Assembly (NCBI RefSeq): GCF_017571525.1
Contig: NZ_JAGETY010000002.1
Coordinates: 62,001 to 126,000, forward strand
Origin: Hymenobacter sp. BT559
Lineage (GTDB): Bacteria; Bacteroidota; Bacteroidia; Cytophagales; Hymenobacteraceae
Reading direction: 5' to 3'
Length of the DNA stretch: 64,000 bases
The notes below the pieces were generated by a model. The model was given only the letters and a program-made list of their open reading frames with translations. It searched no databases and had not been told where the DNA came from. The translations under genes and the position numbers were made by a program. How positions within the stretch are numbered: the stretch's first letter is position 1; every line of letters begins with the position of its first letter. Shown here in pieces: positions 7,239 to 16,746 of this stretch.

Positions 7239-8681
7239 ATGCCGGTTGCTACCGCCACTTCTTCCGCTACCATCGTTCATAGCCGCCACCGCCGGTTGCT
7301 GGCCGATACACTCACGCCGGTGAGCCTCTACCTGCGCCTGCGCGACCAGTTTGTGGGCACGCTGCTACTCGAAAGTTCTGACTACCACGGCAACAGCAAC
7401 AGCTTCTCGTATCTGTGCTTCAGCCCGGTAGCGCGCTTTGAGCTTGATAAGCATGAGCTGACTACCCAGCACCCCGGCCAGCCCGCCCAGACCACCACCC
7501 TCGCCGACCCACGCACGGCGCTAGGGCACCTGCGGGCGTTTCGGGCAAGCTTTGAGCCCGATGCGCCGTCGGGGCTGCCGTTTATCACCAACGGGCTGTT
7601 TGGGCACATGGCCTATGAGGCGGTGCAATATTTTGAAGATGTGACCCTGCGCGACAAGCCCGGGGCCAGCACGGTGCCGGCCATTGTGTATCAGGCATTC
7701 CGCTATGTTATCGCCATCAACCACTTCAAGGACGAGCTGTACCTATTTGAGCATCAGTACCTGGCTGAGGGCGAAGAGCCGGCGGCCGATACGCTCGACG
7801 CTATCGAAACGCTTATCCACAACCGCAACTTCGCCACGCATTCCTTCCATCTCACCGGCGAGGAAAGCTCGAATGCTACTGATGAGCAATTCCTGGAGCT
7901 AATCCGGCTAGGGCAGCACCACTGCCAGCGCGGCGACGTGTTTCAGATTGTGCTGTCGCGGCGCTTTCAGCAAGGGTTTCAGGGCGATGAATTTAATGTG
8001 TACCGGGCGCTGCGCTCGCTCAACCCGTCGCCTTACCTGTTCTTCTTCGACTACGGCGGCTACAAGATTTTTGGCTCCTCGCCCGAGTCGCAGATTGTGG
8101 TCAACAAGGGCCAGGCGGTGCTCTACCCCATTGCTGGCACCTTCCGCCGCACCGGCGACGACGCGGCCGACGCCCGGCTAGCCCAGCAATTGCACGACGA
8201 CCCCAAGGAAACCGCCGAGCACGTAATGCTGGTAGACCTGGCCCGCAACGACCTGAGCCGCCGCTGCGACGTGGTGCAGGTCGAGCGCTTCAAGGAAATT
8301 CAGTACTACTCGCACGTTATTCACCTGGTTTCTAAGGTGGTGGGCCAGCTAGGAGCCGCCACCGAGCCGCTCGATGTAGTAGGCGAAACCTTCCCGGCCG
8401 GCACCCTCTCGGGCGCGCCCAAGTACCGGGCCGTGCAGCTCATCGATGAATATGAAAGCACGCAGCGCGGCTTCTACGGCGGCTGCATTGGGGCGCTCGA
8501 TTTCGGCGGCGACTTCAACCACGCCATCATGATTCGCACCTTCCTCAGCAAGGATAATACGCTGTATTACCAAGCCGGCGCGGGCGTAGTGGCCAAGTCG
8601 GTGCCCGCCAGCGAGCTGCAGGAGGTGCACAACAAGCTTGGGGCGCTACGGGCCGCCCTGCAACAGGCTGAGAAAGTGTAA
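7239..8681 (+). CDS. trpE: Anthranilate synthase component I
   Basis: 480 residues, normal length. TrpE converts chorismate to anthranilate using ammonia delivered by TrpG. The tryptophan feedback-site motif LLESS is present at residues 43-47, so end-product inhibition is expected. The C-terminal chorismate-binding half contains FQIVLSRRF, YPIAGTFRRTGDD, ETAEHVMLVDLARNDL and FPAGTLSGAPKYRA, all signature segments. It is the first structural gene of trpEGDCFBA and follows the attenuator. trpG starts 38 bp later. Confidence 0.97.
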   Translation: MPVATATSSATIVHSRHRRLLADTLTPVSLYLRLRDQFVGTLLLESSDYHGNSNSFSYLCFSPVARFELDKHELTTQHPGQPAQTTTLADPRTALGHLRAFRASFEPDAPSGLPFITNGLFGHMAYEAVQYFEDVTLRDKPGASTVPAIVYQAFRYVIAINHFKDELYLFEHQYLAEGEEPAADTLDAIETLIHNRNFATHSFHLTGEESSNATDEQFLELIRLGQHHCQRGDVFQIVLSRRFQQGFQGDEFNVYRALRSLNPSPYLFFFDYGGYKIFGSSPESQIVVNKGQAVLYPIAGTFRRTGDDAADARLAQQLHDDPKETAEHVMLVDLARNDLSRRCDVVQVERFKEIQYYSHVIHLVSKVVGQLGAATEPLDVVGETFPAGTLSGAPKYRAVQLIDEYESTQRGFYGGCIGALDFGGDFNHAIMIRTFLSKDNTLYYQAGAGVVAKSVPASELQEVHNKLGALRAALQQAEKV

Positions 8682-8719
8682 TCTAGTATAACAAGCACAA
8701 TAAATTACGAAGCAACGCA

Positions 8720-9292
<573 letters not shown>

Positions 9293-9307
9293 CTGCTTCT
9301 AAAACCT

Positions 9308-9409
9308 AGAACGTCATGCTGAGCTTGTCGAAGCATCTCGCTAGGGTCGTTGGCTTACACATAATTACTAACCGGGCGAGATGCTTCGACAAGCTCAGCA
9401 TGACGTTCT
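9308..9409. repeat. Perfect 34-bp inverted repeat, CTGAGCTTG family, copy 1
   Basis: Arms at 9308-9341 and 9376-9409 are perfect reverse complements over 34 bp, separated by 34 bp. Each arm carries the family core GTCATGCTGAGCTTGTCGAA in one or the other orientation. It fills the trpG-trpD junction and ends 19 bp before the TTG proposed as the trpD start; an in-frame ATG lies inside the right arm. Related copies are at 13136, 43586 and 48765. There is no T-run, so it is not an obvious terminator. Confidence 0.9.
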
Positions 9410-9428
9410 TTATCAAGTACTTTCTCCC

Positions 9429-10424
9429 TTGAAAGACACCCTCAACCACCTGTTTGCCTACCGCACGCTGCCCCAGGATGAGGCGCACCGCGTGGTGCTC
9501 GGCATTGCGCAGGGTCAGTACAACCCGGCCCAGATTGCCGCTTTCCTCACCGTGTACCTCATGCGCAGCGTGACGGTAGAGGAGCTGGCGGGTTTCCGCA
9601 ACGCGCTGCTCGAGCTGTGCCGGCCCGTAGACCTGGGCGGCGTCGATGCCATGGACGTATGCGGCACTGGTGGCGACGGCCGCAACACCTTCAATATCTC
9701 CACTTTATCGGCCTTTGTGGTGGCCGGCGCCGGCCAGCCGGTGGCCAAGCACGGCAACCACGGCGTGTCGAGCATCAGCGGCAGCAGCACCGTGCTCGAA
9801 TACATGGGCGTGAAATTCACGGCCGATAACGACGCTCTGCGGCGCCAGCTCGATGAGGCTAACATCTGCTTTCTGCATGCACCGCTGTTTCACCCGGCCC
9901 TCAAAAACGTGGCGCCGCTACGTAAAGAGCTCGGGGTGAAGACGTTTTTCAACATGCTAGGCCCCCTCGTGAACCCGGCCCGGCCGCGCTTGCAGCTGGT
10001 GGGCGTGTTCAGCCTGGAGCTGGCGCGCCTCTACGCCTACCTGCACCAGCAGGAAGCCAACCGCGAGTTTCTTATCGTGCACAGCCTCGACGGCTACGAC
10101 GAGGTGTCCCTGACCGGGCCGGTGAAGCTCATCGGCCGCAGGGGCGAGGAATTACTGAATCCCAGCGACTTGGGCCTACCCACTACCACGCCCGAGGCGC
10201 TCTTTGGTGGCGACACCGTGGCTGAGGCCGCTCACATTTTCCAGAAAGTACTGCACGGCGAAGCGCCCGCCGCCCACCGCAATGCCGTGCTGGCCAACGC
10301 CGCGCTGGCGCTACGCACCGCCGGGCGCGCTGCCACTGCGGCCGAGGGCCTGGCCCTGGCCGCCGAGAGCCTCGACAGCGGCCGCGCCCGGCAGGCGTTT
10401 GAAAAACTATTGTCTTTGAACTGA
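9429..10424 (+). CDS. trpD: Anthranilate phosphoribosyltransferase
   Basis: 331 residues from the TTG at 9429 (reads MKDTLNHLF). An in-frame ATG at 9381 falls inside the inverted repeat and would add 16 residues encoded by repeat sequence (MLRQAQHDVLYQ). TrpD proteins usually begin just before the helix seen after the TTG, so the internal start is preferred. The PRPP-binding motif CGTGGDGRNTFNIST and KHGNHGVSS are intact, as is NMLGPLVNP. The enzyme transfers phosphoribose to anthranilate. trpC follows after eight bases. Confidence 0.93.
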   Translation: MKDTLNHLFAYRTLPQDEAHRVVLGIAQGQYNPAQIAAFLTVYLMRSVTVEELAGFRNALLELCRPVDLGGVDAMDVCGTGGDGRNTFNISTLSAFVVAGAGQPVAKHGNHGVSSISGSSTVLEYMGVKFTADNDALRRQLDEANICFLHAPLFHPALKNVAPLRKELGVKTFFNMLGPLVNPARPRLQLVGVFSLELARLYAYLHQQEANREFLIVHSLDGYDEVSLTGPVKLIGRRGEELLNPSDLGLPTTTPEALFGGDTVAEAAHIFQKVLHGEAPAAHRNAVLANAALALRTAGRAATAAEGLALAAESLDSGRARQAFEKLLSLN

Positions 10425-10432
10425 GCCTACCT

Positions 10433-11239
10433 ATGACTATCCTCGATAAAATCATTGCGGAAAAGCGCCAGGAAGTAGTCCGCCGCGAGGCCGAAACTTC
10501 GGCGGCCCAGCTGCAAAAGTCCCCGCTTTTCGCGCGGCCGGTGCTGTCGGCGCGGGCGGCGCTCACGGCCGCCGGCTCGTCGGGCATCATCGCCGAGTTT
10601 AAGCGGCGCTCGCCTTCCAAGGGCGTCATCAATGGCACGGCCGAGGCGGGCGCTACTACGGCTGGCTACGTGGCGGCGGGTGCGGCCTGCCTGTCGGTGC
10701 TCACCGATGAGCCATTTTTTGGCGGTACGCCGGCCGACCTGCAAGCCGCCCGGGCCGCTAATCCTGGCACCCCCATCCTGCGCAAAGACTTTGTTATCAG
10801 CGAATATCAGATAACGGAGGCGCGTGCGCTAGGGGCTGATTTCATCCTCCTCATCGCCAGCTGCCTCACGCCGGCCGAGGTGGTGCAGCTTAGCCAGTTT
10901 GCGCACTTGCTAGGGCTCGAAGTGCTGCTGGAAGTGCACGACGAAGCCGAGCTGCGCAGCCACCTCACCAGCAGCGTAGACCTGGTGGGCGTGAACAACC
11001 GCAACCTGAGCACCTTCGTGACCGATGTAGATACCTCGGCCCGGCTGGCCAGTCTCATTCCCGACAGTTTTGTGAAGGTGGCCGAAAGCGGCTTGCAGCA
11101 CGCCAGCACCATTCTGGCACTGCGCCAGGCGGGCTATCAGGGTTTTCTCATCGGCGAAACGTTTATGAAAACGCCCGACCCAGCGGCGGCCCTGGCGGGC
11201 CTCGTGGCCGAACTATCCACCCCCGTTTCGGCTTCTTAG
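10433..11239 (+). CDS. trpC: Indole-3-glycerol phosphate synthase
   Basis: 268 residues, a monofunctional TrpC. Signature segments are EFKRRSPSKGVI, a strand ending in LSVLTDEPFF, PILRKDFVISEYQI, VGVNNRNLSTF and VAESGL, which together form the active site of the TIM barrel. It catalyses ring closure of carboxyphenylamino-deoxyribulose phosphate. It lies eight bases after trpD and six before trpF, consistent with tight co-expression. Confidence 0.96.
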   Translation: MTILDKIIAEKRQEVVRREAETSAAQLQKSPLFARPVLSARAALTAAGSSGIIAEFKRRSPSKGVINGTAEAGATTAGYVAAGAACLSVLTDEPFFGGTPADLQAARAANPGTPILRKDFVISEYQITEARALGADFILLIASCLTPAEVVQLSQFAHLLGLEVLLEVHDEAELRSHLTSSVDLVGVNNRNLSTFVTDVDTSARLASLIPDSFVKVAESGLQHASTILALRQAGYQGFLIGETFMKTPDPAAALAGLVAELSTPVSAS

Positions 11240-11245
11240 GCCACT

Positions 11246-11884
11246 ATGAAAGTCAAAATCTGCGGTATGCGTGAGGCGGCCAATATCTTGTCGGTCGTCG
11301 ATTTCAACCCCGATTTTCTGGGGTTCATCTTCTACGAAAAGTCACCCCGCTACGTGGGCGATGCCCTCGACACCGAAGTGTTGCGCGCCTTGCCCGAGTC
11401 GGTGGGCAAGGTGGGCGTATTTGTAGATGCGCCCCTTCCCGAGCTGCTGGCCACCGCCAACCACTACAGCCTCGACTACGTGCAGCTGCACGGCCACGAA
11501 ACCCCCGCCTACTGCCAAGCCGTGCACGAGCAGGGGCTGCGCATTATCAAGGCCTTTTCAATAGCCGAGGCGGCCGACTTCGATAATTTGGCGCCTTATA
11601 TGCCTTACTGCGAGCTTTTTCTGTTTGATACAAAAGGCGCACAGCCCGGCGGCAATGGCCACGTTTTCGACTGGCAGCTGCTGGAGCAGTACCACGGCGC
11701 TACACCCTTCCTGCTGAGCGGCGGCCTGGGGCCCGAAACGATGGAAGAATTGCTGCGCTTTCACCATCCGCAGCTGGCGGGGTACGATTTCAATAGCCAG
11801 CTCGAGCTGGCGCCCGGCCTCAAAGATGTGGAGGCCACTGGCCGGATGCTCACCCACCTGCACGAGCAGCGCGCCAATTTTTAA
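11246..11884 (+). CDS. trpF: Phosphoribosylanthranilate isomerase
   Basis: 212 residues. The N-terminal KICGM motif with the catalytic Cys is at residues 4-8, FVDAPLPEL and YVQLHGHE follow, and the catalytic Asp lies in [17 protein letters not shown] forms the phosphate-binding end of the barrel. It isomerises phosphoribosylanthranilate. TrpF is separate from TrpC here rather than fused as in enterobacteria. trpB starts 28 bp downstream. Confidence 0.95.
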   Translation: MKVKICGMREAANILSVVDFNPDFLGFIFYEKSPRYVGDALDTEVLRALPESVGKVGVFVDAPLPELLATANHYSLDYVQLHGHETPAYCQAVHEQGLRIIKAFSIAEAADFDNLAPYMPYCELFLFDTKGAQPGGNGHVFDWQLLEQYHGATPFLLSGGLGPETMEELLRFHHPQLAGYDFNSQLELAPGLKDVEATGRMLTHLHEQRANF

Positions 11885-11912
11885 GTTTTCACTGACAACT
11901 ACTTATCACTCA

Positions 11913-13121
11913 ATGACGCTTCTCGCTCCTTCCCCCTACCGCGTCGATGCCGGCGGCTACTACGGCCCATTTGGTGGGGCCTACGTGCCCGAAATGCTTT
12001 ATCCCAATGTGGAAGAGCTGCGCGACAACTACCTGCGCATCATCGACGACCCCGAGTTTCAGCGTGAGTTTACGCAGCTGCTCACCGACTACGTGGGGCG
12101 GCCCACGCCGCTGTTCTTGGCCCAGCGCCTGTCGGCGGAAATTGGCACTACCATCTACCTCAAGCGCGAAGATTTGTGCCACACCGGCGCCCACAAGATT
12201 AATAATGCGCTAGGGCAAATACTGGTGGCTAAGCGCCTGGGCAAGCAGCGCATTGTGGCCGAAACCGGCGCTGGCCAGCACGGCGTGGCCACGGCTACTG
12301 CCTGCGCCCTCATGGGCCTGGAGTGCATTATTTACATGGGCGAAATCGACATCGAGCGCCAGAAGCCCAATGTGGACCGCATGCGCATGCTAGGGGCCAA
12401 AGTGGTGCCCGCCAAGAGCGGCAGCAAAACCCTGAAGGATGCCACCAACGAGGCCATGCGCCACTGGATTTCGAATCCCACCGACACGCACTACATCATT
12501 GGCTCGGTAGTGGGCCCCCACCCCTACCCCGACATGGTGGCCCGGTTTCAGTCCATCATTTCGGCCGAAACCATCAGCCAGCTGTTGCAGCAAACTGGCC
12601 GCGCCACCCCCGATTTTATGCTGGCCTGCGTGGGCGGTGGCTCCAACGCGGCGGGCGCTTTCTACCACTACCTCGACGAGCCCAACGTGCGCCTGGTGGC
12701 CGCCGAGGCCGCCGGCCAGGGCGTAACCTCCGGCCATTCGGCAGCTACTACGGCCCTGGGCAAGCCGGGCATCCTGCACGGGGCTAGCACCATTCTGATG
12801 CAAACCGAGGATGGACAAGTAACTGAGCCTTATTCGATTTCGGCGGGCCTCGACTACCCTGGTATTGGGCCGCAGCATGCGCAGCTGTTTGCTACCGGGC
12901 GCGCCGAGTTTCTATCGATTACCGACAAGCAGGCGCTCGATGCGGCATTCCAGCTCAGCCGGTTGGAAGGCATTATTCCGGCCCTCGAAACGGCCCACGC
13001 GCTAGCCTGCCTGCCGCTCATCGGGGCTAAGAAAGATGACGTGGTGGTGGTATGCCTTTCGGGCCGCGGCGACAAGGATTTGGCTACCTACACCAAGCAC
13101 TTGGACGAGTATTCTGCCTAA
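11913..13121 (+). CDS. trpB: Tryptophan synthase beta chain
   Basis: 402 residues from the ATG of MTLLAPSP (11913); a longer in-frame reading would overlap the end of trpF and is rejected. The PLP lysine is Lys95 in HTGAHKINN, the phosphate loop is GGGSNAAG, and [14 protein letters not shown] and the C-terminal CLSGRGDKD are typical of the TrpB1 type. It condenses indole with serine. An inverted repeat lies in the 129-bp gap before trpA. Confidence 0.97.
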   Translation: MTLLAPSPYRVDAGGYYGPFGGAYVPEMLYPNVEELRDNYLRIIDDPEFQREFTQLLTDYVGRPTPLFLAQRLSAEIGTTIYLKREDLCHTGAHKINNALGQILVAKRLGKQRIVAETGAGQHGVATATACALMGLECIIYMGEIDIERQKPNVDRMRMLGAKVVPAKSGSKTLKDATNEAMRHWISNPTDTHYIIGSVVGPHPYPDMVARFQSIISAETISQLLQQTGRATPDFMLACVGGGSNAAGAFYHYLDEPNVRLVAAEAAGQGVTSGHSAATTALGKPGILHGASTILMQTEDGQVTEPYSISAGLDYPGIGPQHAQLFATGRAEFLSITDKQALDAAFQLSRLEGIIPALETAHALACLPLIGAKKDDVVVVCLSGRGDKDLATYTKHLDEYSA

Positions 13122-13135
13122 GCTTTTATGCAAAA

Positions 13136-13231
13136 ACGTCCTGCTGAGCTTGCTGAAGCATTTCTACTGTGCCGCTAGGGTCACCAATTTGGCTAAGCGG
13201 TAGAGATGCTTCGGCGAGCTCAGCAGGACAG
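13136..13231. repeat. Inverted repeat, CTGAGCTTG family, copy 2
   Basis: Imperfect arms (about 13138-13167 and 13200-13229) carry CCTGCTGAGCTTGCTGAAGC and its near complement with a few mismatches. An inner pair CCGCT/AGCGG extends the hairpin. It fills the trpB-trpA junction and ends 20 bp before the trpA ATG. It belongs to the same family as copy 1 but has diverged arms, indicating an older copy. Confidence 0.85.
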
Positions 13232-13250
13232 ACGATTTTTATTTCTGCTC

Positions 13251-14048
13251 ATGAACCGCCTCACCTCCCTATTCCAGCACAAAACTACCGACGTGCTCAA
13301 CGTCTACTTCACCGCCGGCTTTCCGCAGCTCGGCGACACCGTGCCCATCCTGAAAGCCTTGCAAGACGCGGGCGCCGACTTGGTTGAAATCGGCATGCCT
13401 TACTCGGACCCGGTGGCCGATGGCGAAACCATTCAGCGCAGCAACCAACAGGCGCTGGAAAACGGCATGACCGTAGCCACGCTGTTCGAACAGTTGCAAG
13501 GCATTCGCCAGCAAGGCATTACGGTGCCGATTTTGCTCATGGGCTACCTCAACCCGGTAGTACAGTTTGGGGTTGAGAAATTTTGCCAGCAATGCCAGGC
13601 AGTGGGCGTCGATGGCCTCATTTTGCCCGACCTGCCGCTGGAGGTGTATGCGCGTGAATACCAGCCGCTCTTCGCCCAGTACGGCCTGCAAGTGGTGTTC
13701 CTCGTGACACCCCAAACCAGTGCGGCCCGTGTGCGCCAGCTCGATGCCCTGGCCGATGGCTTCATTTACCTCGTGGCGGCCGCCGGCACTACTGGCGCGC
13801 AAACCGACATGAATGCCGACGTGGATGCTTACCTCAGCCGCACTAAAGCGCTCGGCCTGCGCAACCCCACCCTAGTGGGCTTCGGCATCAGCGATGCGGC
13901 GAGCTTCGCGGCGGCTAGCCGGCATACTACGGGCGCTATCATCGGCAGCGCGTTTATCCGGCTGCTGCAAAGCACGCCGGCCAGCGAGCGCCCGGCCGCC
14001 ATCCAGGAATTTGTGGCCGGTATCCGGCCCATGGCTAACCTGGCGTAA
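13251..14048 (+). CDS. trpA: Tryptophan synthase alpha chain
   Basis: 265 residues from the ATG of MNRLTSLF (13251). An upstream in-frame ATG at 13206 lies in the repeat and is rejected. The catalytic Glu46 and Asp57 are in VEIGMPYSDPVADG, with the usual 11-residue spacing; LNVYFTAGFP precedes them. The loop TPQTSAARV and the phosphate-binding VGFGISD and IIGSAF are intact. It releases indole for TrpB. It is the last gene of the operon and is followed by a terminator. Confidence 0.96.
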   Translation: MNRLTSLFQHKTTDVLNVYFTAGFPQLGDTVPILKALQDAGADLVEIGMPYSDPVADGETIQRSNQQALENGMTVATLFEQLQGIRQQGITVPILLMGYLNPVVQFGVEKFCQQCQAVGVDGLILPDLPLEVYAREYQPLFAQYGLQVVFLVTPQTSAARVRQLDALADGFIYLVAAAGTTGAQTDMNADVDAYLSRTKALGLRNPTLVGFGISDAASFAAASRHTTGAIIGSAFIRLLQSTPASERPAAIQEFVAGIRPMANLA

Positions 14049-14089
14049 GCAAATTTTATAAGAACAGCCCTAGCCCGCTAGGGCAACTT

Positions 14090-14126
14090 AAAAAAGAGGC
14101 GGTTATGCCAACCGGTCTCTTTTTTT
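14090..14126 (+). terminator. Terminator of the trp operon
   Basis: AAAAAAGAG pairs with CTCTTTTTT, with an inner CGGTT/AACCG stem, ending in a run of seven T. It lies 42 bp after the trpA stop. Confidence 0.8.
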
Positions 14127-14129
14127 ATG

Positions 14130-14142
14130 TAGATTAATTCTA
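14130..14142. promoter_or_regulatory. Upstream operator-like inverted repeat
   Basis: TAGA, five bases, TCTA; the flanks read TAGATTAATTCTAAATA. It matches the downstream site at 14189-14205 except for the three spacer bases and lies just upstream of the -33 element of the siderophore receptor promoter. An iron-responsive regulator (Fur- or DtxR-like) is a reasonable guess from the target gene. Confidence 0.5.
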
Positions 14143-14149
14143 AATAAAT

Positions 14150-14181
14150 TTTGAGACTGGCCTATTCAGGGGGTTACTTTG
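14150..14181 (+). promoter_or_regulatory. Promoter of the siderophore receptor
   Basis: TTTG at 14150-14153, 20 nt, TTACTTTG at 14174-14181. One mismatch to TAnnTTTG. Operator-like repeats lie on both sides. Confidence 0.65.
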
Positions 14182-14188
14182 CACAATC

Positions 14189-14205
14189 TTTAGATTGCGT
14201 CTAAA
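14189..14205. promoter_or_regulatory. Downstream operator-like inverted repeat
   Basis: TTTAGA, five bases, TCTAAA is a perfect inverted repeat starting eight bases after the -7 box, so it covers the transcription start. Its centre is 61 bp from the centre of the upstream site, about six helical turns. Confidence 0.6.
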
Positions 14206-14217
14206 TAGACAACCTCC

Positions 14218-16647
14218 ATGAATAGTAGTCGTTATTTGCTCTTTCCCCTGGCGTCCTGCGTGTTAACCACGACGGCCCAGGCCCAAACCACTGGCACCGT
14301 ACAGGGCCGCGTAACGAGCAGCAGCGGTGGCGCCGTGGAGGCGGTGAGTGTAGGCCTGCAAGGCCAACCAATGGGCGACATCACCGATGAGCAGGGCCGC
14401 TTCCAAATTCGGCGCGTGGTACCGGGCACCTATACGCTGGTTGTGTCGGCCGTGGGGCTCAAGACCGAGGAGCAGCAGGTAACGGTTACGGCCGGGCAAA
14501 CGGCCACCCTGAAAGTGGTACTAGCCGAAAGCGCGGCCGAGCTGAAAGAAGTAGTAGTGAGCGGCGGCCGCACCAATAAGTTCAGTCGCACCAACAGCGT
14601 GGACGTAGCCAAGATGCCGCTCAAAAACGTAGAGAATCCGCAGGTATACAGCACTGTAACTAAGGAGCTGCTGACCGAGCAGCTGGTATTTACCACCGAC
14701 GATGCCACACGCAACGTGCCAGGTATTCAGCGGATGTGGGAATCGACGGACCGCGCCGGCGATGGCGGCACCTACTACACCATGCGCGGCTTCGTGACCC
14801 AGTCGCAGCTGCGCAACGGCCTGGTAGGCAACGTTACCACTTCGATTGATGCCGCCAATCTTGACAAGCTGGAGGTGCTCAAAGGCCCATCGGGCACGCT
14901 CTATGGCAGCGCGCTCTCCACGTATGGGGGTCTGCTGAACCGCGTGACCAAGAAGGCCTACGACAACTTTGGCGGTGAAGTGAGCTATGCGACCGGCAGC
15001 TACAATTTCAACCGCGCCACGCTGGACCTGAACACGCCGCTCAATAATGCCAAGACGGTCCTGTTTCGGGTAAATGGGGCCTGGAACTACGAAAACAGCT
15101 TCCAGGATATCGGCTTCCGGCGCTCTTATGCCCTGGCGCCTACCCTCACCATTCGGCCTAATGAGCGGCTGAGCATCACGCTCGACGGCGAGTTTCAGTG
15201 GTCGACGGCCACCGGGCGCACTTTTTTCTTTCCCAACTCGCCCGTCAGCCAGCTAGGGTTCGACCGGGCCGACCAAGTGCCCGTCGACTACCGCAAGGCG
15301 TATTCGGGCTCGGGGCTCTGGACGGCTAGCCGCGCCACCAACTTGTTTGGGCAGGTAAACTACCAGCTTTCGCCGGCCTTCCGCTCATCCACCAACTTTG
15401 CCACGAGCCGCAGCTATTCCGACGGCTTTGGGCCGTACATCGGCCTCAAGGCCGGGGCCGCGCCCATCGCTAGCCTCGATACGCTCGTGCTCTCCGACCA
15501 GTCGACCCGCAACAGCCGCGGGCGCCTGGTGCAGGTGCAGCAGTTGTTCAACGGTGACTTTCAACTGGGGAGCCTGCGCAATCGAGTAGTGCTGGGCTTT
15601 GATTTTCTGCACGTTCGCAACGACCAGTTTTTCTTTGGCAATACGTTCGCCAGGCCCACTATCGGCTCGAACTACGACTACAGCCAGTTTAACGGGGCTA
15701 ACATGACCCAGCTGTACGCTAAGCGGGGGCCAGGCTACACGTACCCGGTTTTCAACGAAACTAACACCTACAGCGCCTTCCTTTCGGATGTGCTGAACCT
15801 GACCGAGCGCTTCAGCGTGCTGGCCGCCGTGCGCCTCGACCGCTTTGCCAACAAAGGCGCCGACGGGGCCAACGCCGGCTATACCCAAACGGCCGCCTCG
15901 CCCAAGTTTGGGGCCGTGTACCAGCTGGTGCCCGAGCAGCTGTCGGTTTTTGCCAACTACCAGAACTCTTTCGCCAACCGGGGCACGTACTACGGCTACG
16001 ATGCCGCTACCAATTCACTGACGGCCCCCATCACGGCCAAACTGGAGCAGGCCAACCAGGTAGAAGCTGGCGTGAAGTTTGACCGGCTAGGGGGTCGCTT
16101 CACGGCCACGCTGAGCGTGTACGATATCCGCGTCAAGAACATTCTGCGCACCGACTCGAACCCGGCTGGCGCCGCGCTTTTTGCCCAGGTGCAGAGCGGC
16201 GAGCAAGTGAGCCGCGGCGTGGAAGTAGACGTGGTAGCCAACCCCTTCACGGGCTTCAACGTGGTGGCCGGCTTCGCCTACAACCATTCGGAGCTGACCA
16301 ACGACGTGGCCGCCACCCAGGGCCGCCGCCCCAGCACCGCCGGCTCGCCGGCCCTAGCCAACCTTTGGCTGAGCTACCGCCTGAGCAACGGTCCGCTTAA
16401 AGGCTTGGGCCTGGGCGCGGGCGGCAACTACGCCAGCGACAATGTGGTAGTCAACGACGCCTACAACGGCCAGTTTACGCTGCCGAGCTATGTGGTGCTG
16501 AATGCCAGCGCTTTCTACGACCAGCCGCACTACCGCCTCTCGGTGAAAGTGGACAACTTTACCAACCAGCACTACTGGATTGGCTACGGCTCGATGAATC
16601 CGCAGAAGCTGCGCAGCATCGTGGGCCAGGTAGCGTATAAGTTTTAA
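14218..16647 (+). CDS. TonB-dependent siderophore receptor
   Basis: 809 residues. A signal peptide (to about residue 23, TTAQAQ) is followed by a carboxypeptidase-regulatory-like beta-sandwich (GTVQGRVTSSSGG to TLKVVLAES, about 25-105). The plug comes next with a repeated small-residue segment and the typical LEVLKGPSGTLYGSALS. The barrel ends in an aromatic (VAYKF). YYTMRGF, VNGAWNYENSF and LFGQVNYQLS are typical of the FhuA/FecA-like siderophore class. It would import a ferric siderophore driven by TonB-ExbBD. The PepSY protein downstream and paired operators upstream support iron regulation. The ligand is unknown. Confidence 0.88.
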   Translation: MNSSRYLLFPLASCVLTTTAQAQTTGTVQGRVTSSSGGAVEAVSVGLQGQPMGDITDEQGRFQIRRVVPGTYTLVVSAVGLKTEEQQVTVTAGQTATLKVVLAESAAELKEVVVSGGRTNKFSRTNSVDVAKMPLKNVENPQVYSTVTKELLTEQLVFTTDDATRNVPGIQRMWESTDRAGDGGTYYTMRGFVTQSQLRNGLVGNVTTSIDAANLDKLEVLKGPSGTLYGSALSTYGGLLNRVTKKAYDNFGGEVSYATGSYNFNRATLDLNTPLNNAKTVLFRVNGAWNYENSFQDIGFRRSYALAPTLTIRPNERLSITLDGEFQWSTATGRTFFFPNSPVSQLGFDRADQVPVDYRKAYSGSGLWTASRATNLFGQVNYQLSPAFRSSTNFATSRSYSDGFGPYIGLKAGAAPIASLDTLVLSDQSTRNSRGRLVQVQQLFNGDFQLGSLRNRVVLGFDFLHVRNDQFFFGNTFARPTIGSNYDYSQFNGANMTQLYAKRGPGYTYPVFNETNTYSAFLSDVLNLTERFSVLAAVRLDRFANKGADGANAGYTQTAASPKFGAVYQLVPEQLSVFANYQNSFANRGTYYGYDAATNSLTAPITAKLEQANQVEAGVKFDRLGGRFTATLSVYDIRVKNILRTDSNPAGAALFAQVQSGEQVSRGVEVDVVANPFTGFNVVAGFAYNHSELTNDVAATQGRRPSTAGSPALANLWLSYRLSNGPLKGLGLGAGGNYASDNVVVNDAYNGQFTLPSYVVLNASAFYDQPHYRLSVKVDNFTNQHYWIGYGSMNPQKLRSIVGQVAYKF

Positions 16648-16656
16648 TCCTTTTTC

Positions 16657-16737
16657 AGCTGTTAGCTCCTAGCTGTTGGCCGTTAGTTTTTTCGAGCGAG
16701 AAAAAAACTAACGGCCAACAGCTAGGAGCTAACAGCT
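16657..16737. repeat. Perfect 36-bp inverted repeat between receptor and PepSY genes
   Basis: Arms at 16657-16692 and 16702-16737 are perfect complements with a nine-base loop. The left arm is built from short related words (AGCTGTTAGC, TAGCTGTTGGC, GTTAG) and ends in six T. It begins 10 bp after the receptor stop and ends 9 bp before the next start codon. The T-tract is part of the stem, so it is not a classical terminator. Sequence differs from the CTGAGCTTG family. Confidence 0.9.
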
Positions 16738-16746
16738 TATGAAACT

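Noticed and set aside
9308..9409. CRISPR or insertion-sequence end
   Set aside because: Single inverted pairs, not spaced direct repeats; no transposase or cas gene in the window.
16657..16737. Rho-independent terminator
   Set aside because: The T-tract belongs to the stem and the next gene, of related function, starts nine bases later.
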